Of a stretch of DNA of 64,000 nucleotides, positions 24,326 to 32,168 are shown one piece after another; position 1 is the first letter of the stretch, and every line of letters starts with the position of its first letter. The stretch spans positions 1 through 64,000 of the forward strand of contig WGNB01000014.1 in assembly GCA_016124795.1 (NCBI GenBank), in the 5' to 3' direction. The notes beneath the pieces were generated by a model. That model was not told the origin of the DNA and searched no databases. It saw only the letters and a list, made by a program, of their open reading frames with translations. This DNA comes from Rhodopseudomonas sp. GTDB lineage: Bacteria > Pseudomonadota > Alphaproteobacteria > Rhizobiales > Xanthobacteraceae. Position numbers and translations under genes: made by a program.

Positions 24326-25080
24326 TGGCCGTTATATCGACGCAAAAGAAGGCCGAAGAAGCGGCGTTTTGGGACAAGATCGCCCACGAGCGCATTTACG
24401 CGGCATTCGACCAGGAAGAGTATAGCAGCTTTATCGATAGTACGCTCGGCGTAGACCTGACAGGGATGACCGTGCTCGATGTCGGATCGGCGGCGGGCGT
24501 CACTGCGGCGCTGTTTGCCGCGCGCGGCGCGACGGTTCATGGCATTGACATTTCGCCGGACCTGATCGCTCAGTCTAAAAAGCTGTGGCCCGAATATGCC
24601 GAACGTCTCAACTTCCGGGTCGGCGACGCCGAAAACCTTGATCTGCCCGATAACAGCATCGATGCATGCTTTTTTGGCGGCGTCTTGCATCATTTCCAGG
24701 AGCGCGAGCAGGTCTGCGCGGAGGCATTTCGTGTTCTTAAGCCGGGCGGCCGGCTGATTGCGGTCGAGCCCAACCGGCTTGATTTTCTCGAATTGATTGA
24801 ATGGGCAGTGGCGGACCTGCGCGGCAAACTTAGTCCGAATGAATATCCGATCGACCCGCGCGAGATGAAACGAGAAATGATCGCCGCCGGGTTCAATCCG
24901 GTTCGGTTCTGGCCGGTCCGCCGTGATATTCCGGTGCTTGCCCAGATTCCCGGTGTAAAGCGTGCCTTCAATCGTCAGAAAGGCTTCTGGCTGAAACGCC
25001 CCTTGCTGAGCTTTATCAACGCATGGCGCGCGCCGGAAAAGCGCGGGACCTTCTTTGTCATCGATGGCCGCAAGCCCTGA
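24325..25080 (+). CDS. Class I SAM-dependent methyltransferase
   Basis: 251 residues. The SAM-binding motif I is TVLDVGSAAGVTAALFA, motif II GATVHGIDISPD, then FRVGDAENLDLPDNSIDACF and LKPGGRLIAVEPNRLD. It is most like Methyltransf_11/25 proteins. It lies one base into the second neuB and overlaps another methyltransferase, so methylation of the nonulosonate or a nearby sugar is likely. The target atom is unknown. Confidence 0.8.
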   Translation: MAVISTQKKAEEAAFWDKIAHERIYAAFDQEEYSSFIDSTLGVDLTGMTVLDVGSAAGVTAALFAARGATVHGIDISPDLIAQSKKLWPEYAERLNFRVGDAENLDLPDNSIDACFFGGVLHHFQEREQVCAEAFRVLKPGGRLIAVEPNRLDFLELIEWAVADLRGKLSPNEYPIDPREMKREMIAAGFNPVRFWPVRRDIPVLAQIPGVKRAFNRQKGFWLKRPLLSFINAWRAPEKRGTFFVIDGRKP

Positions 25081-25778
25081 TGGCGACGGAGCAGCATTGG
25101 GCGGCCTTCTGGAACAAGAAGGCCGGCGAGACGACTGATTTCCAGGCGACCGGTCGCGGCCGCATGGATGTCGTCGGTTTTCTCTACACGGTTCGGGAAT
25201 GCGCGCGCATCCTTGATCTGCAGCCAAGCGATAATGTGCTCGATATCGGCTGCGGCACTGGAATATTCGCGCTTGCTCTTTCTCCTTTCGTGCGGAGCAT
25301 TGTTGCATACGACATTAGTTCGCAAGCGGTTCAGCGTGCGAAAAATAATTTGTCCGACGCCGACAACGTCGTGGTTGACGTTGGTTCGATAACCTCGCTG
25401 CCGTGTACGGCGGACCGATTCGATAAGGTGCTGGCCTATAGCGTTCTGCAATATCTTGGGTCCGAAGACGCCGTGCTTGCGGCCTTTACCGAAATCGCGC
25501 GTGCCCTTCGGCCCTCCGGTGTCGGTTTATTGGCGGGGAATCCCGATCCGCAGCGGCGGAAAATGGTTGAAGACGAGATTCTGAGTGGACCTGATGAGGC
25601 CGTCGCACAAAAATCGCTGGCAATTCTTGCAGATACACTCTGGCTGTCGCGCGAGAAGATGATCGAACTTGCCGAGCGGGCGGGCCTGCAGGCGCGGGTG
25701 GTCGCTATCAGTCCCAGGATACAGCAGCATACGTATATGTTCGACATCGTCGTTAAAAAGCAGGGAGCAATGCCGTGA
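25080..25778 (+). CDS. Class I SAM-dependent methyltransferase
   Basis: 232 residues from the ATG that overlaps the previous stop. Motif I is NVLDIGCGTGIFALALS, followed by SIVAYDISSQAVQRA, VVVDVGSITSLPCTADRFDK and LAYSVLQYLG. The opening HWAAFWNKKAGETTDF is common in methyltransferases of polysaccharide loci. Two methyltransferases in tandem suggest two methylations on the same residue or on neighbouring ones. No specific substrate can be read. Confidence 0.8.
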   Translation: MATEQHWAAFWNKKAGETTDFQATGRGRMDVVGFLYTVRECARILDLQPSDNVLDIGCGTGIFALALSPFVRSIVAYDISSQAVQRAKNNLSDADNVVVDVGSITSLPCTADRFDKVLAYSVLQYLGSEDAVLAAFTEIARALRPSGVGLLAGNPDPQRRKMVEDEILSGPDEAVAQKSLAILADTLWLSREKMIELAERAGLQARVVAISPRIQQHTYMFDIVVKKQGAMP

Positions 25779-26227
25779 CACCCGACGAATTCCGCGCGCA
25801 GTTCCTTCAGATGATGCACAACAAGGAGAATCGCTTTCACCCGTTGGTCTGGATCAACGGAGAACCCGAGGTCGGCGAAAGAACTTATATCGGCGGGTTG
25901 AGCGAGCTGAATGCCAAGGGCGCTCGTGTGACAATCGGTGCTGACTGCGACATTGCTTCTTTCGTTGCGATTAATGTTGCTGATTCACATTTGCGTTGTA
26001 TCGGTCTTGCTGAACAGAACGTCTGTCGCGATATCGTTATTGGCGACAATGTGTTCATCGGGTCGCATTCAGGCATCTTCGGCGGTAGTGAAGTCGGCCA
26101 CCATTCCGTGATTGCTGCCGGAACAATGGTTCGCGGCGAAAAAATCCCACCTTATTCGCTGGTGATCGGAAATCCGGCGGTGGTGAAGCCGGGCTATTAC
26201 AAGCCGACTGATAACAAGGCCAGTTGA
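25775..26227 (+). CDS. Hexapeptide-repeat acyltransferase
   Basis: 150 residues, with a left-handed beta-helix made of hexapeptide turns from about residue 30 (GERTYIGGLSELNAKG, RVTIGADCDIASFVAIN, DIVIGDNVFIGSHSGI, SVIAAGTMVRGEKIPP, LVIGNPAVVKPG). The start is GTG with a GGAG site 6 bases upstream, overlapping the methyltransferase. With no PseH (GNAT) gene in sight, this protein is a candidate for acylating an amino sugar in the second nonulosonate or DegT branch. O-acetylation is the alternative. Confidence 0.75.
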   Translation: MTPDEFRAQFLQMMHNKENRFHPLVWINGEPEVGERTYIGGLSELNAKGARVTIGADCDIASFVAINVADSHLRCIGLAEQNVCRDIVIGDNVFIGSHSGIFGGSEVGHHSVIAAGTMVRGEKIPPYSLVIGNPAVVKPGYYKPTDNKAS

Positions 26228-27279
26228 GTTTGAGAATTCCGCATAACCGGCCTCAAGTGGCGCAAGCTGATAAGGACGCCGTCGCTGCCGTTCTTGCGTC
26301 CGGTTGGATCGCGGAGGGTGCGCGCGTGGCGGCACTCGAAGCCGCCTTTGTCGCGATGAATGGCGGTGGCCGTGCCTGCGCTGTTTCCTCCGGAACAGCA
26401 GCGCTGTTATTGGCTTTGCATGGACTCGGGGTTAAAGCCGGGATGACGGTCGCCGTGCCGAGCTATTCCTGCTCGGCGTTGTTGAATGCGGTCAATATGG
26501 CCGGGGCCCGACCGGTTCCGGTCGACGTGCGGCCGGACGACTTTACAGTCGACCCAGCGAGCGTAGAACGGTTGGCGCCGGATGCCGTGGCCGTGATTGC
26601 GGTGCATACGTTTGGTGCGACCGCGCAGGTTGCAGCGCTTAAGAGCAGCGGCAGATTGGTGATCGAGGATTGTTGCCAGTCGCTCGGCGGCCGGCAGGGA
26701 CTCGTGGGCGACGCCTCGGTCTATTCATTCTATGCCACCAAGATCATTACCGGCGGTCAAGGCGGTCTGGTATGGAGCCAGGCAGCGGAGGTAGCCGAGG
26801 CGGCGCGTGATTATCGCGAATTTGATTGCCGTGAGACATACGTGCCCCGCTTTAACTTTCAGATGACGGACATTCAGGCGGCAATGATAGAAAGCCAATT
26901 TGTGCGTCTTGACGAAATTCGGAGTCGCCGGCGCACGATTCGCTCGCGCTACCTGGCGGTCATGAGGGCGCTCACCGGGGCGGGCTGGCGTCTGCAAGCC
27001 GGCCTCGATGAGGCGACCCATTTGCCGTACCGGTTTATCCTCGTGGCTCCCGATAGTAACGCGCGTGACGCCATGAAGGAGCGGCTGGAGCGTGACAACG
27101 TCGCCAGTATCGTTCCGATAGAGAGATATGAGCTCCTGCATCGCTATCTGAACGCCGACTCGAGGCATTATCCGGTCAGTGAAATGCTGGCCGACCGCGC
27201 CTTGTCGATTCCGCTCTATCCCGGTTTGTCCGATGACGAGGTTGATTCGGTTTGCGAAGTCTTGGGGCGCGCGGCTTGA
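26224..27279 (+). CDS. DegT/DnrJ/EryC1-type PLP aminotransferase (divergent)
   Basis: 351 residues. The N-terminus IPHNRPQVAQADKDAVAAVL, SSGTAALLLALHGLG, IEDCCQSLGG and Lys173 in SFYATKIITGGQGG show a complete PLP site. It is more divergent than the LegC, PseC and KdnA-like enzymes in this locus; the Phe/Tyr-Ala-Thr-Lys form is like the family that aminates 3- or 4-keto sugars. The start is TTG within a TTGA overlap. It is followed by WbqC and PIG-L proteins, which may act on its product. It could also supply the missing WbpE step for the diamino-uronate genes at 47-49 kb. Confidence 0.78.
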   Translation: MSLRIPHNRPQVAQADKDAVAAVLASGWIAEGARVAALEAAFVAMNGGGRACAVSSGTAALLLALHGLGVKAGMTVAVPSYSCSALLNAVNMAGARPVPVDVRPDDFTVDPASVERLAPDAVAVIAVHTFGATAQVAALKSSGRLVIEDCCQSLGGRQGLVGDASVYSFYATKIITGGQGGLVWSQAAEVAEAARDYREFDCRETYVPRFNFQMTDIQAAMIESQFVRLDEIRSRRRTIRSRYLAVMRALTGAGWRLQAGLDEATHLPYRFILVAPDSNARDAMKERLERDNVASIVPIERYELLHRYLNADSRHYPVSEMLADRALSIPLYPGLSDDEVDSVCEVLGRAA

Positions 27280-27989
27280 TCCTGACGGCGCACCAACCGG
27301 TTTACCTTCCCTGGCTCGGTCTGTTTCACAAGATCGCGCTAGCGGATCAATTCATCAGCTTCGATCAAGTGCAATATGTCCCAAAGGACTGGATCAACCG
27401 TAACAAGGTGCTAGGCAGCAACGGGCCGACATGGCTGACGGTGCCTTGCATCAAGGTCGGACGTTTCGAGAGCACGATCAGCCAGACGAAAATCGACAGT
27501 ACGTCGAATTGGGCCACCAAGCACTGGAAGACCCTGCGGCTTTGTTACGGCAAGGCGCCATTTTTCAAACGTTATGCCGATTTTTTCGAGGATACCTACG
27601 GTCGACAGTGGGAACTGCTGTCTGATTTGAATATGCATATGTTGAAGTGGTTCCTGGCCGAGCTCAGCATCAAGGTGCCGGTGAAATCGGCCGGCGAATA
27701 TCGGTTTGTCGGCGAAAAGAGCGCGCTAGTGCTCGATATGTGTAAGCAGCTTGGCGCCGAATTGTACATATTTGGGGCGCTGGGCCGCGATTATGCGGAT
27801 CAAGCGGCTTTCGCCGATGCTGGTATCAAAATCATGTTCCAGGACTACATTCACCCGACCTATGCGCAAACCCAGCGTGGGTTCGTCTCTCATCTCGCAA
27901 TCGTGGATCTGCTTTTTAATTGTGGACCGAGCAGCTTCGATATCCTGATGACCGGAAACATTAATCCAGAGAGTCTTCGCCGTGGCTGA
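27276..27989 (+). CDS. wbqC: WbqC family protein
   Basis: 237 residues. LTAHQPVYLPWLGLFHKIAL, then FISFDQVQYVPKDWINRNKV, and the acidic/aromatic C-terminal part (FQDYIHPTYAQTQ) are the WbqC signature. The family is found in O-antigen and other polysaccharide loci; its reaction is not established to my knowledge. The TTG start lies inside the previous stop overlap. It partly overlaps the PIG-L gene, suggesting that aminotransferase, WbqC and deacetylase form a module. Confidence 0.85.
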   Translation: MILTAHQPVYLPWLGLFHKIALADQFISFDQVQYVPKDWINRNKVLGSNGPTWLTVPCIKVGRFESTISQTKIDSTSNWATKHWKTLRLCYGKAPFFKRYADFFEDTYGRQWELLSDLNMHMLKWFLAELSIKVPVKSAGEYRFVGEKSALVLDMCKQLGAELYIFGALGRDYADQAAFADAGIKIMFQDYIHPTYAQTQRGFVSHLAIVDLLFNCGPSSFDILMTGNINPESLRRG

Positions 27990-28674
27990 TACCGTTCTGA
28001 TCGTTGCTGCCCATCCGGATGACGAAGTGCTTGGCGTTGGCGGAACCGCCGCGCGCCATGTGCTTTCGGGGGATGCGGTTCATTCTCTTATTGTCGCGGA
28101 AGGCGTCACTTCCCGTTCGTTGCATCGCGATGCCGTTCAGGCGAAGCCGTCGCTGGCCCAGCTCGGATCTGAAGCCGCTCGCGCCGCGGCTGAATTGCGA
28201 TTGCCTCCACCGCGTCAGCTTGGATTGCCAGATAATCGGCTCGATAGTCTGGACCTCCTCGACATTATCAAGCCGATAGAAGCGATCATTGCTGAGGTGC
28301 GGCCGCAGGTGATTTATACGCACCATGCCGGGGACCTGAACATCGATCATGAATGTGTTCACCGCGCGGTGCTGACGGCGGCGCGGCGGCTGCCGGGAAG
28401 CACCGTGCGGGCCATTTATACCTTCGAGACGGTATCCAGCACCGAATGGGGCTCGCTCGAGCTCAGCAGCGGGTTCCGCCCCGCCCGCTTCGTCGACATC
28501 GGCACGACGCTCACCGCCAAACTCAGGGCGCTCGAGCAGTATGAAATGGAAATGCGACCGTTCCCACACGCGCGATCCGTTACCGCGGTTGAGGCGCTCG
28601 CCCGGGTGCGTGGTGCGCAGTCCGGCATGGAAGCCGCCGAGGCGTTCGGCGTGATGTACGAGTTGTGGAAATAG
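27982..28674 (+). CDS. PIG-L/LmbE family deacetylase
   Basis: 230 residues. The zinc site is AAHPDDEVLGVGG (residues 9-21) together with THHAGDLNIDHECVH. PIG-L enzymes deacetylate N-acetylglucosamine-type sugars on lipid, nucleotide or glycan carriers. The GTG start overlaps the WbqC gene by 8 bases. Working next to a DegT aminotransferase and an acyltransferase, it may swap an N-acetyl group for another acyl group. The substrate is unknown. Confidence 0.85.
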   Translation: MADTVLIVAAHPDDEVLGVGGTAARHVLSGDAVHSLIVAEGVTSRSLHRDAVQAKPSLAQLGSEAARAAAELRLPPPRQLGLPDNRLDSLDLLDIIKPIEAIIAEVRPQVIYTHHAGDLNIDHECVHRAVLTAARRLPGSTVRAIYTFETVSSTEWGSLELSSGFRPARFVDIGTTLTAKLRALEQYEMEMRPFPHARSVTAVEALARVRGAQSGMEAAEAFGVMYELWK

Positions 28675-28695
28675 CCGCCCGGCCGGGACGCTCTC

Positions 28696-29511
28696 GTGAA
28701 TAACGCGATCATCATTCAGGCCCGGATGAGCTCGACCAGGCTCCCGGGGAAAGTCCTGCTCCCGCTCGGCGACACCACGGTTCTCGGCCAGGTCCTGCGT
28801 CGCGCGAAGGCCATTCCGGGCATCACGCATGTCTGCGTTGCGGTCCCCGACACGGCGGTCGATGAGCCGGTGGCGGCGGAAGCCGCCGCCTGCGGCGCGC
28901 TGGTCTATCGCGGTCCCGAGGCCGATGTGTTGCGGCGCTACCACGACGCGGCCGCCTGGTTGAAGGCCGACACTGTCATGCGAATCACTTCGGACTGTCC
29001 GATCTTCAGTCCGGCACTCAGCGGCGCGGTGCTTCAGCTTTTGATCGATAGCGGCGCCGACTACAGCAGCAATAACATGCCGGCGTCATGGCCACACGGA
29101 ACCGAAACCGAAGTCTTCACAATGAGCTTGTTGGCCGCGTGCCAGCGTCAAGCTGAAACGCCATTTGAGCGTGAACATGTCACGGTGCTGATGCGTTATC
29201 GCGATGACGTCAAGCGGATTAATCTGCTTGGAGCGCATCCTGAGCAGCGAACGCTTCGCTGGACGGTTGACCACCCGCTCGACTACGAGTTCATGACCCG
29301 TCTGTTTGCCATCACCGGTCCGCAGGGCCCTCGCGACATGGACCATACCTTGGCGATCCTCGCCGAACGGCCGGAACTGTCGCAGATAAATGCTCATTTC
29401 GGCCATTACGACGCTGAAGAGCCGGAAGTGGTCAGCAAAATGATCGATAGCTGGTCTCCACTCCGCTTCCGCGATGCGTCAAGCCAACAACAAGAAGCGA
29501 TTGAAAACTAA
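28696..29511 (+). CDS. spsF: SpsF-like cytidylyltransferase
   Basis: 271 residues. IIIQARMSSTRLPGKVLLPL is the SpsF/PseF-type nucleotide site, then VAVPDTAVDEPV, YRGPEADVLRRYHDAA, RITSDCPIFSP and LRWTVDHPLDYEF. This CMP-sugar synthetase family activates spore-coat and nonulosonate sugars. In this position, behind pseBCG and the second neuB, it is the best candidate for CMP activation of the second nonulosonic acid. The start is GTG; the 21-base gap behind the PIG-L gene holds a short GC palindrome. Confidence 0.8.
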   Translation: MNNAIIIQARMSSTRLPGKVLLPLGDTTVLGQVLRRAKAIPGITHVCVAVPDTAVDEPVAAEAAACGALVYRGPEADVLRRYHDAAAWLKADTVMRITSDCPIFSPALSGAVLQLLIDSGADYSSNNMPASWPHGTETEVFTMSLLAACQRQAETPFEREHVTVLMRYRDDVKRINLLGAHPEQRTLRWTVDHPLDYEFMTRLFAITGPQGPRDMDHTLAILAERPELSQINAHFGHYDAEEPEVVSKMIDSWSPLRFRDASSQQQEAIEN

Positions 29512-29512
29512 A

Positions 29513-30253
29513 ATGAGTGACTGGGTACGTTTCCGTAACACCTATCTCCAGATGCATTGGCTGTTTCCGCTGGTGGTGAAGGATCATCATTTTGACGCGG
29601 TGCTCGAAGGTCGTCCGCGGACGTTTGCCGGGACGGTCCAGCGCGCCTTCGAAAAAGCCTTATGGTTCTGGCCGCGTGTGATCGATGCCAGGATTTGGGC
29701 ACATGGTGCAGCTGGCAAATTGCAGACGCCGCACAACTATACCGATATCGATGCCGACGCCAAACTTCTACTCGATTGGGTCGAGCGCGTCAGTCCGGAC
29801 CGGAACGCGCGCATTCTGGATGTCGGCTGCAATTGCGGTCGACACATGATCGAGCTGTGGGACCGGGGTTATCGCAACCTGGTCGGCGTCGATGCGATGA
29901 AGTCTGCCATTGCGCTCTTCAAGGAAAGGGCGCCGGCGGTCTTCAACGCGACCGAGGTGCATAATGATCTGTTTCAACGTTTCCTGATGCGGCAGCCGGA
30001 CAAGTCGTTCGACGTTCTTTATTCTCACGGCGCGACCATCGAGCTTGTGCATCCGTCTTTCGACATCGCGGCTCATATGTGTCGTATCGCTCGCGAGCAC
30101 ATTTGCTTGTTGCTGAGTCCGGACAACATTTTCCGTCGTGAATGGCTCAAGCAGTTCACCTCGCACGGTTTCACGATTGCCTACAGCGAGCAGCCAATTG
30201 CGCCGGATAGCGACTTGAGCCTGATCATTCTCCAGCGGTCGGCCCCGGAATGA
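29513..30253 (+). CDS. Class I SAM-dependent methyltransferase
   Basis: 246 residues from the ATG at 29513; an in-frame ATG at 29474 would add 13 basic residues. SAM motif I is RILDVGCNCGRHMIELWD, then NLVGVDAMKSAIALFKE and FDVLYSHGATIELVHPS. The Cys-Asn-Cys in the glycine-rich loop is unusual but still compatible with SAM binding. It lies between the SpsF-like gene and the ABC exporter and overlaps the exporter start. Capping methylation before export is an attractive idea but only an inference. Confidence 0.75.
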   Translation: MSDWVRFRNTYLQMHWLFPLVVKDHHFDAVLEGRPRTFAGTVQRAFEKALWFWPRVIDARIWAHGAAGKLQTPHNYTDIDADAKLLLDWVERVSPDRNARILDVGCNCGRHMIELWDRGYRNLVGVDAMKSAIALFKERAPAVFNATEVHNDLFQRFLMRQPDKSFDVLYSHGATIELVHPSFDIAAHMCRIAREHICLLLSPDNIFRREWLKQFTSHGFTIAYSEQPIAPDSDLSLIILQRSAPE

Positions 30254-32058
30254 ACGCCCGGATCAATCTAGGCGACCGGTATCGTGCGTTCGCCCGATTC
30301 TGTTTCGGCATCGTCGGGACGATGCCGGTGCTGTTTGTCGGTTTCGTCATTCTGGCTATTGCCGTGGCGTTAACCGAAGGCCTGGGAATTGGCCTTCTGG
30401 CTCCGCTATTGAACGGCTCCGCCGGGCGTGTCCCGTTCGTTGATGATCTGCTGACGATGTTGCTGCCGGCTGAACCGCAGGCCCGGATGATTGGTCTGGT
30501 CACGCTGCTGGCCGGGGTCATCCTGGCGCGTGGACTGCTTCAGGTGACGTCGTCCTATGTCGCGATTCTCCTGCCGCTGAGGGTACAGGCTCGCATAAGC
30601 GAAGCGAGCTATGAATCGATGCTGAACGTCGGGCTTGATTTCTTTACCCGTGCCGATGGCGGCATCCTGAGAACGCTGGTTCAGGAATACCCTCAGCGCG
30701 TGGCGTCGTCGATCAAGGCGATGACCGATATTATCGCCGGTCTCTTGCTCGGTGCGATTTATATCGTGATCATGGTGTCTTTGTCGTGGCAAATGACGCT
30801 GGTTGCCCTCGGACTGGTTGGCGTGTCCGGCTTTCTCTCGAAGCGAATCCTGATGGTTCCGCTTCACAACACCGGCGTTATTCTTTCCGAAAGTCAGGAG
30901 CGCTGGAATACGCTCATTCATGAGACGTCACTCGGCCTGAAGCTTATTCGATTGCTTGGCGCCGAGTCCTTGATGCGCGCGTCGCTACATAAGATCCTGA
31001 AGCGATATTTTCGTTATGACGCGCTCCGCCAACTTATTGGCGAGGCGCAATCTCCGCTTATTACAACGGTGAGCGGCTTGTTCGTTTGCGGCATGTTTCT
31101 TTATGGCATGATCGCGGACTCGGGCATGAGCACGGTGCAGCTTCTGGTATTGGTCCTGTGTCTCTATCGTCTGTCCACACCGGTGAGCCGCGTATTCACC
31201 AATCTTGTCATCATCGATACCAATCTTGACGCTTTGAAGCGTCAGGAAGCGGTGGCGGCGTCCACGAAGCCGGTGCCGCAGGATGGCGGCCGCCCGTTCT
31301 CCGTCCTCCATGACAAGATCGAGTTTCGCGGGGTGACCTTCACGTATCCCGGTGCGAGCCGTCCGGCCTTGAGCGATTTCAATCTGACTGCCCGTCGCGG
31401 CGAAATGATTGCGCTGGTTGGGCCGTCCGGCGCCGGAAAGACGTCGGTTGTCAATCTGCTCGGCCGACTTTACGACCCGCAACAGGGTCGCATCGAGCTG
31501 GACGGCCACGACCTGCGCGATTATCGTATTGGCGATTGGCGTCGACACATTGCTTTGGTGACTCAGGACATTACGCTGTTCAATATGACGGTCGCCGAAA
31601 ACCTGATGTTCGGCCTATCCGACATTACAAGGGAGCAGTTGGAAACGGCCGCGCGCCGGGCTGCGGCGCTGGAGTTCATCGAGGATCTGCCGGATGGCTG
31701 GGACACGTCGATCGGCGATCGCGGTGTCCGGCTGTCGGGTGGGCAACAGCAGCGTCTGTCGATCGCTCGCGCGATGTTGCGGACGCCGGAAGTCCTGATT
31801 CTCGACGAGGCCACCAGTCAACTCGATACCGTCACCGAATTGACGATCCAGAAGATCATCGAATCCTGTCGCGAACAGCAATGCGTCATTGTCGTTGCGC
31901 ATCGGCTTTCGACCATTCGGCGCGCCGACAAGATTGTTGTCATGAGTGACGGTCAGGCCATTGAAACCGGGACGCATCGCGAGCTTTTCGATAACAATAG
32001 TCGCTATCGTAGAATGCTCGATGCGCAGCAGATCGATATCATCGCCGACGCATCCTGA
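30250..32058 (+). CDS. ABC exporter, fused permease-ATPase (MsbA/PglK type)
   Basis: 602 residues. Six membrane helices occupy about residues 1-320. The nucleotide-binding domain has Walker A VGPSGAGKTS (about 390-399), signature LSGGQQQRLS (about 496), Walker B VLILDEATS (about 515) and the switch His in VVAHRLST. This half-transporter works as a dimer. In a locus without Wzx or Wzm/Wzt, a PglK-like flippase for a lipid-linked oligosaccharide is the most likely job; lipid A-core export is the alternative. ATGA overlap with the methyltransferase places it in the same operon. Confidence 0.88.
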   Translation: MNARINLGDRYRAFARFCFGIVGTMPVLFVGFVILAIAVALTEGLGIGLLAPLLNGSAGRVPFVDDLLTMLLPAEPQARMIGLVTLLAGVILARGLLQVTSSYVAILLPLRVQARISEASYESMLNVGLDFFTRADGGILRTLVQEYPQRVASSIKAMTDIIAGLLLGAIYIVIMVSLSWQMTLVALGLVGVSGFLSKRILMVPLHNTGVILSESQERWNTLIHETSLGLKLIRLLGAESLMRASLHKILKRYFRYDALRQLIGEAQSPLITTVSGLFVCGMFLYGMIADSGMSTVQLLVLVLCLYRLSTPVSRVFTNLVIIDTNLDALKRQEAVAASTKPVPQDGGRPFSVLHDKIEFRGVTFTYPGASRPALSDFNLTARRGEMIALVGPSGAGKTSVVNLLGRLYDPQQGRIELDGHDLRDYRIGDWRRHIALVTQDITLFNMTVAENLMFGLSDITREQLETAARRAAALEFIEDLPDGWDTSIGDRGVRLSGGQQQRLSIARAMLRTPEVLILDEATSQLDTVTELTIQKIIESCREQQCVIVVAHRLSTIRRADKIVVMSDGQAIETGTHRELFDNNSRYRRMLDAQQIDIIADAS

Positions 32059-32074
32059 TCCTGGTTGATTTATT

Positions 32075-32092
32075 GGCGTGGGACGCCACGCC
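32075..32092 (+). terminator. Hairpin after the ABC exporter gene
   Basis: A perfect 7-bp GC-rich stem (GGCGTGG/CCACGCC) with a GACG tetraloop begins 17 bases after the exporter stop. No T-run follows, so it is at best a weak or rho-assisted terminator, a pause site or an RNA-stabilising end. An antiterminated polymerase would read through it into the next genes. Confidence 0.4.
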
Positions 32093-32168
32093 TGTTATGA
32101 CCTTCGCGAAGCGGCGCAGGGTTGATGTCACCCCGCCGCTGCAAATCGCAAGCCTTCGCGTTATCTCA

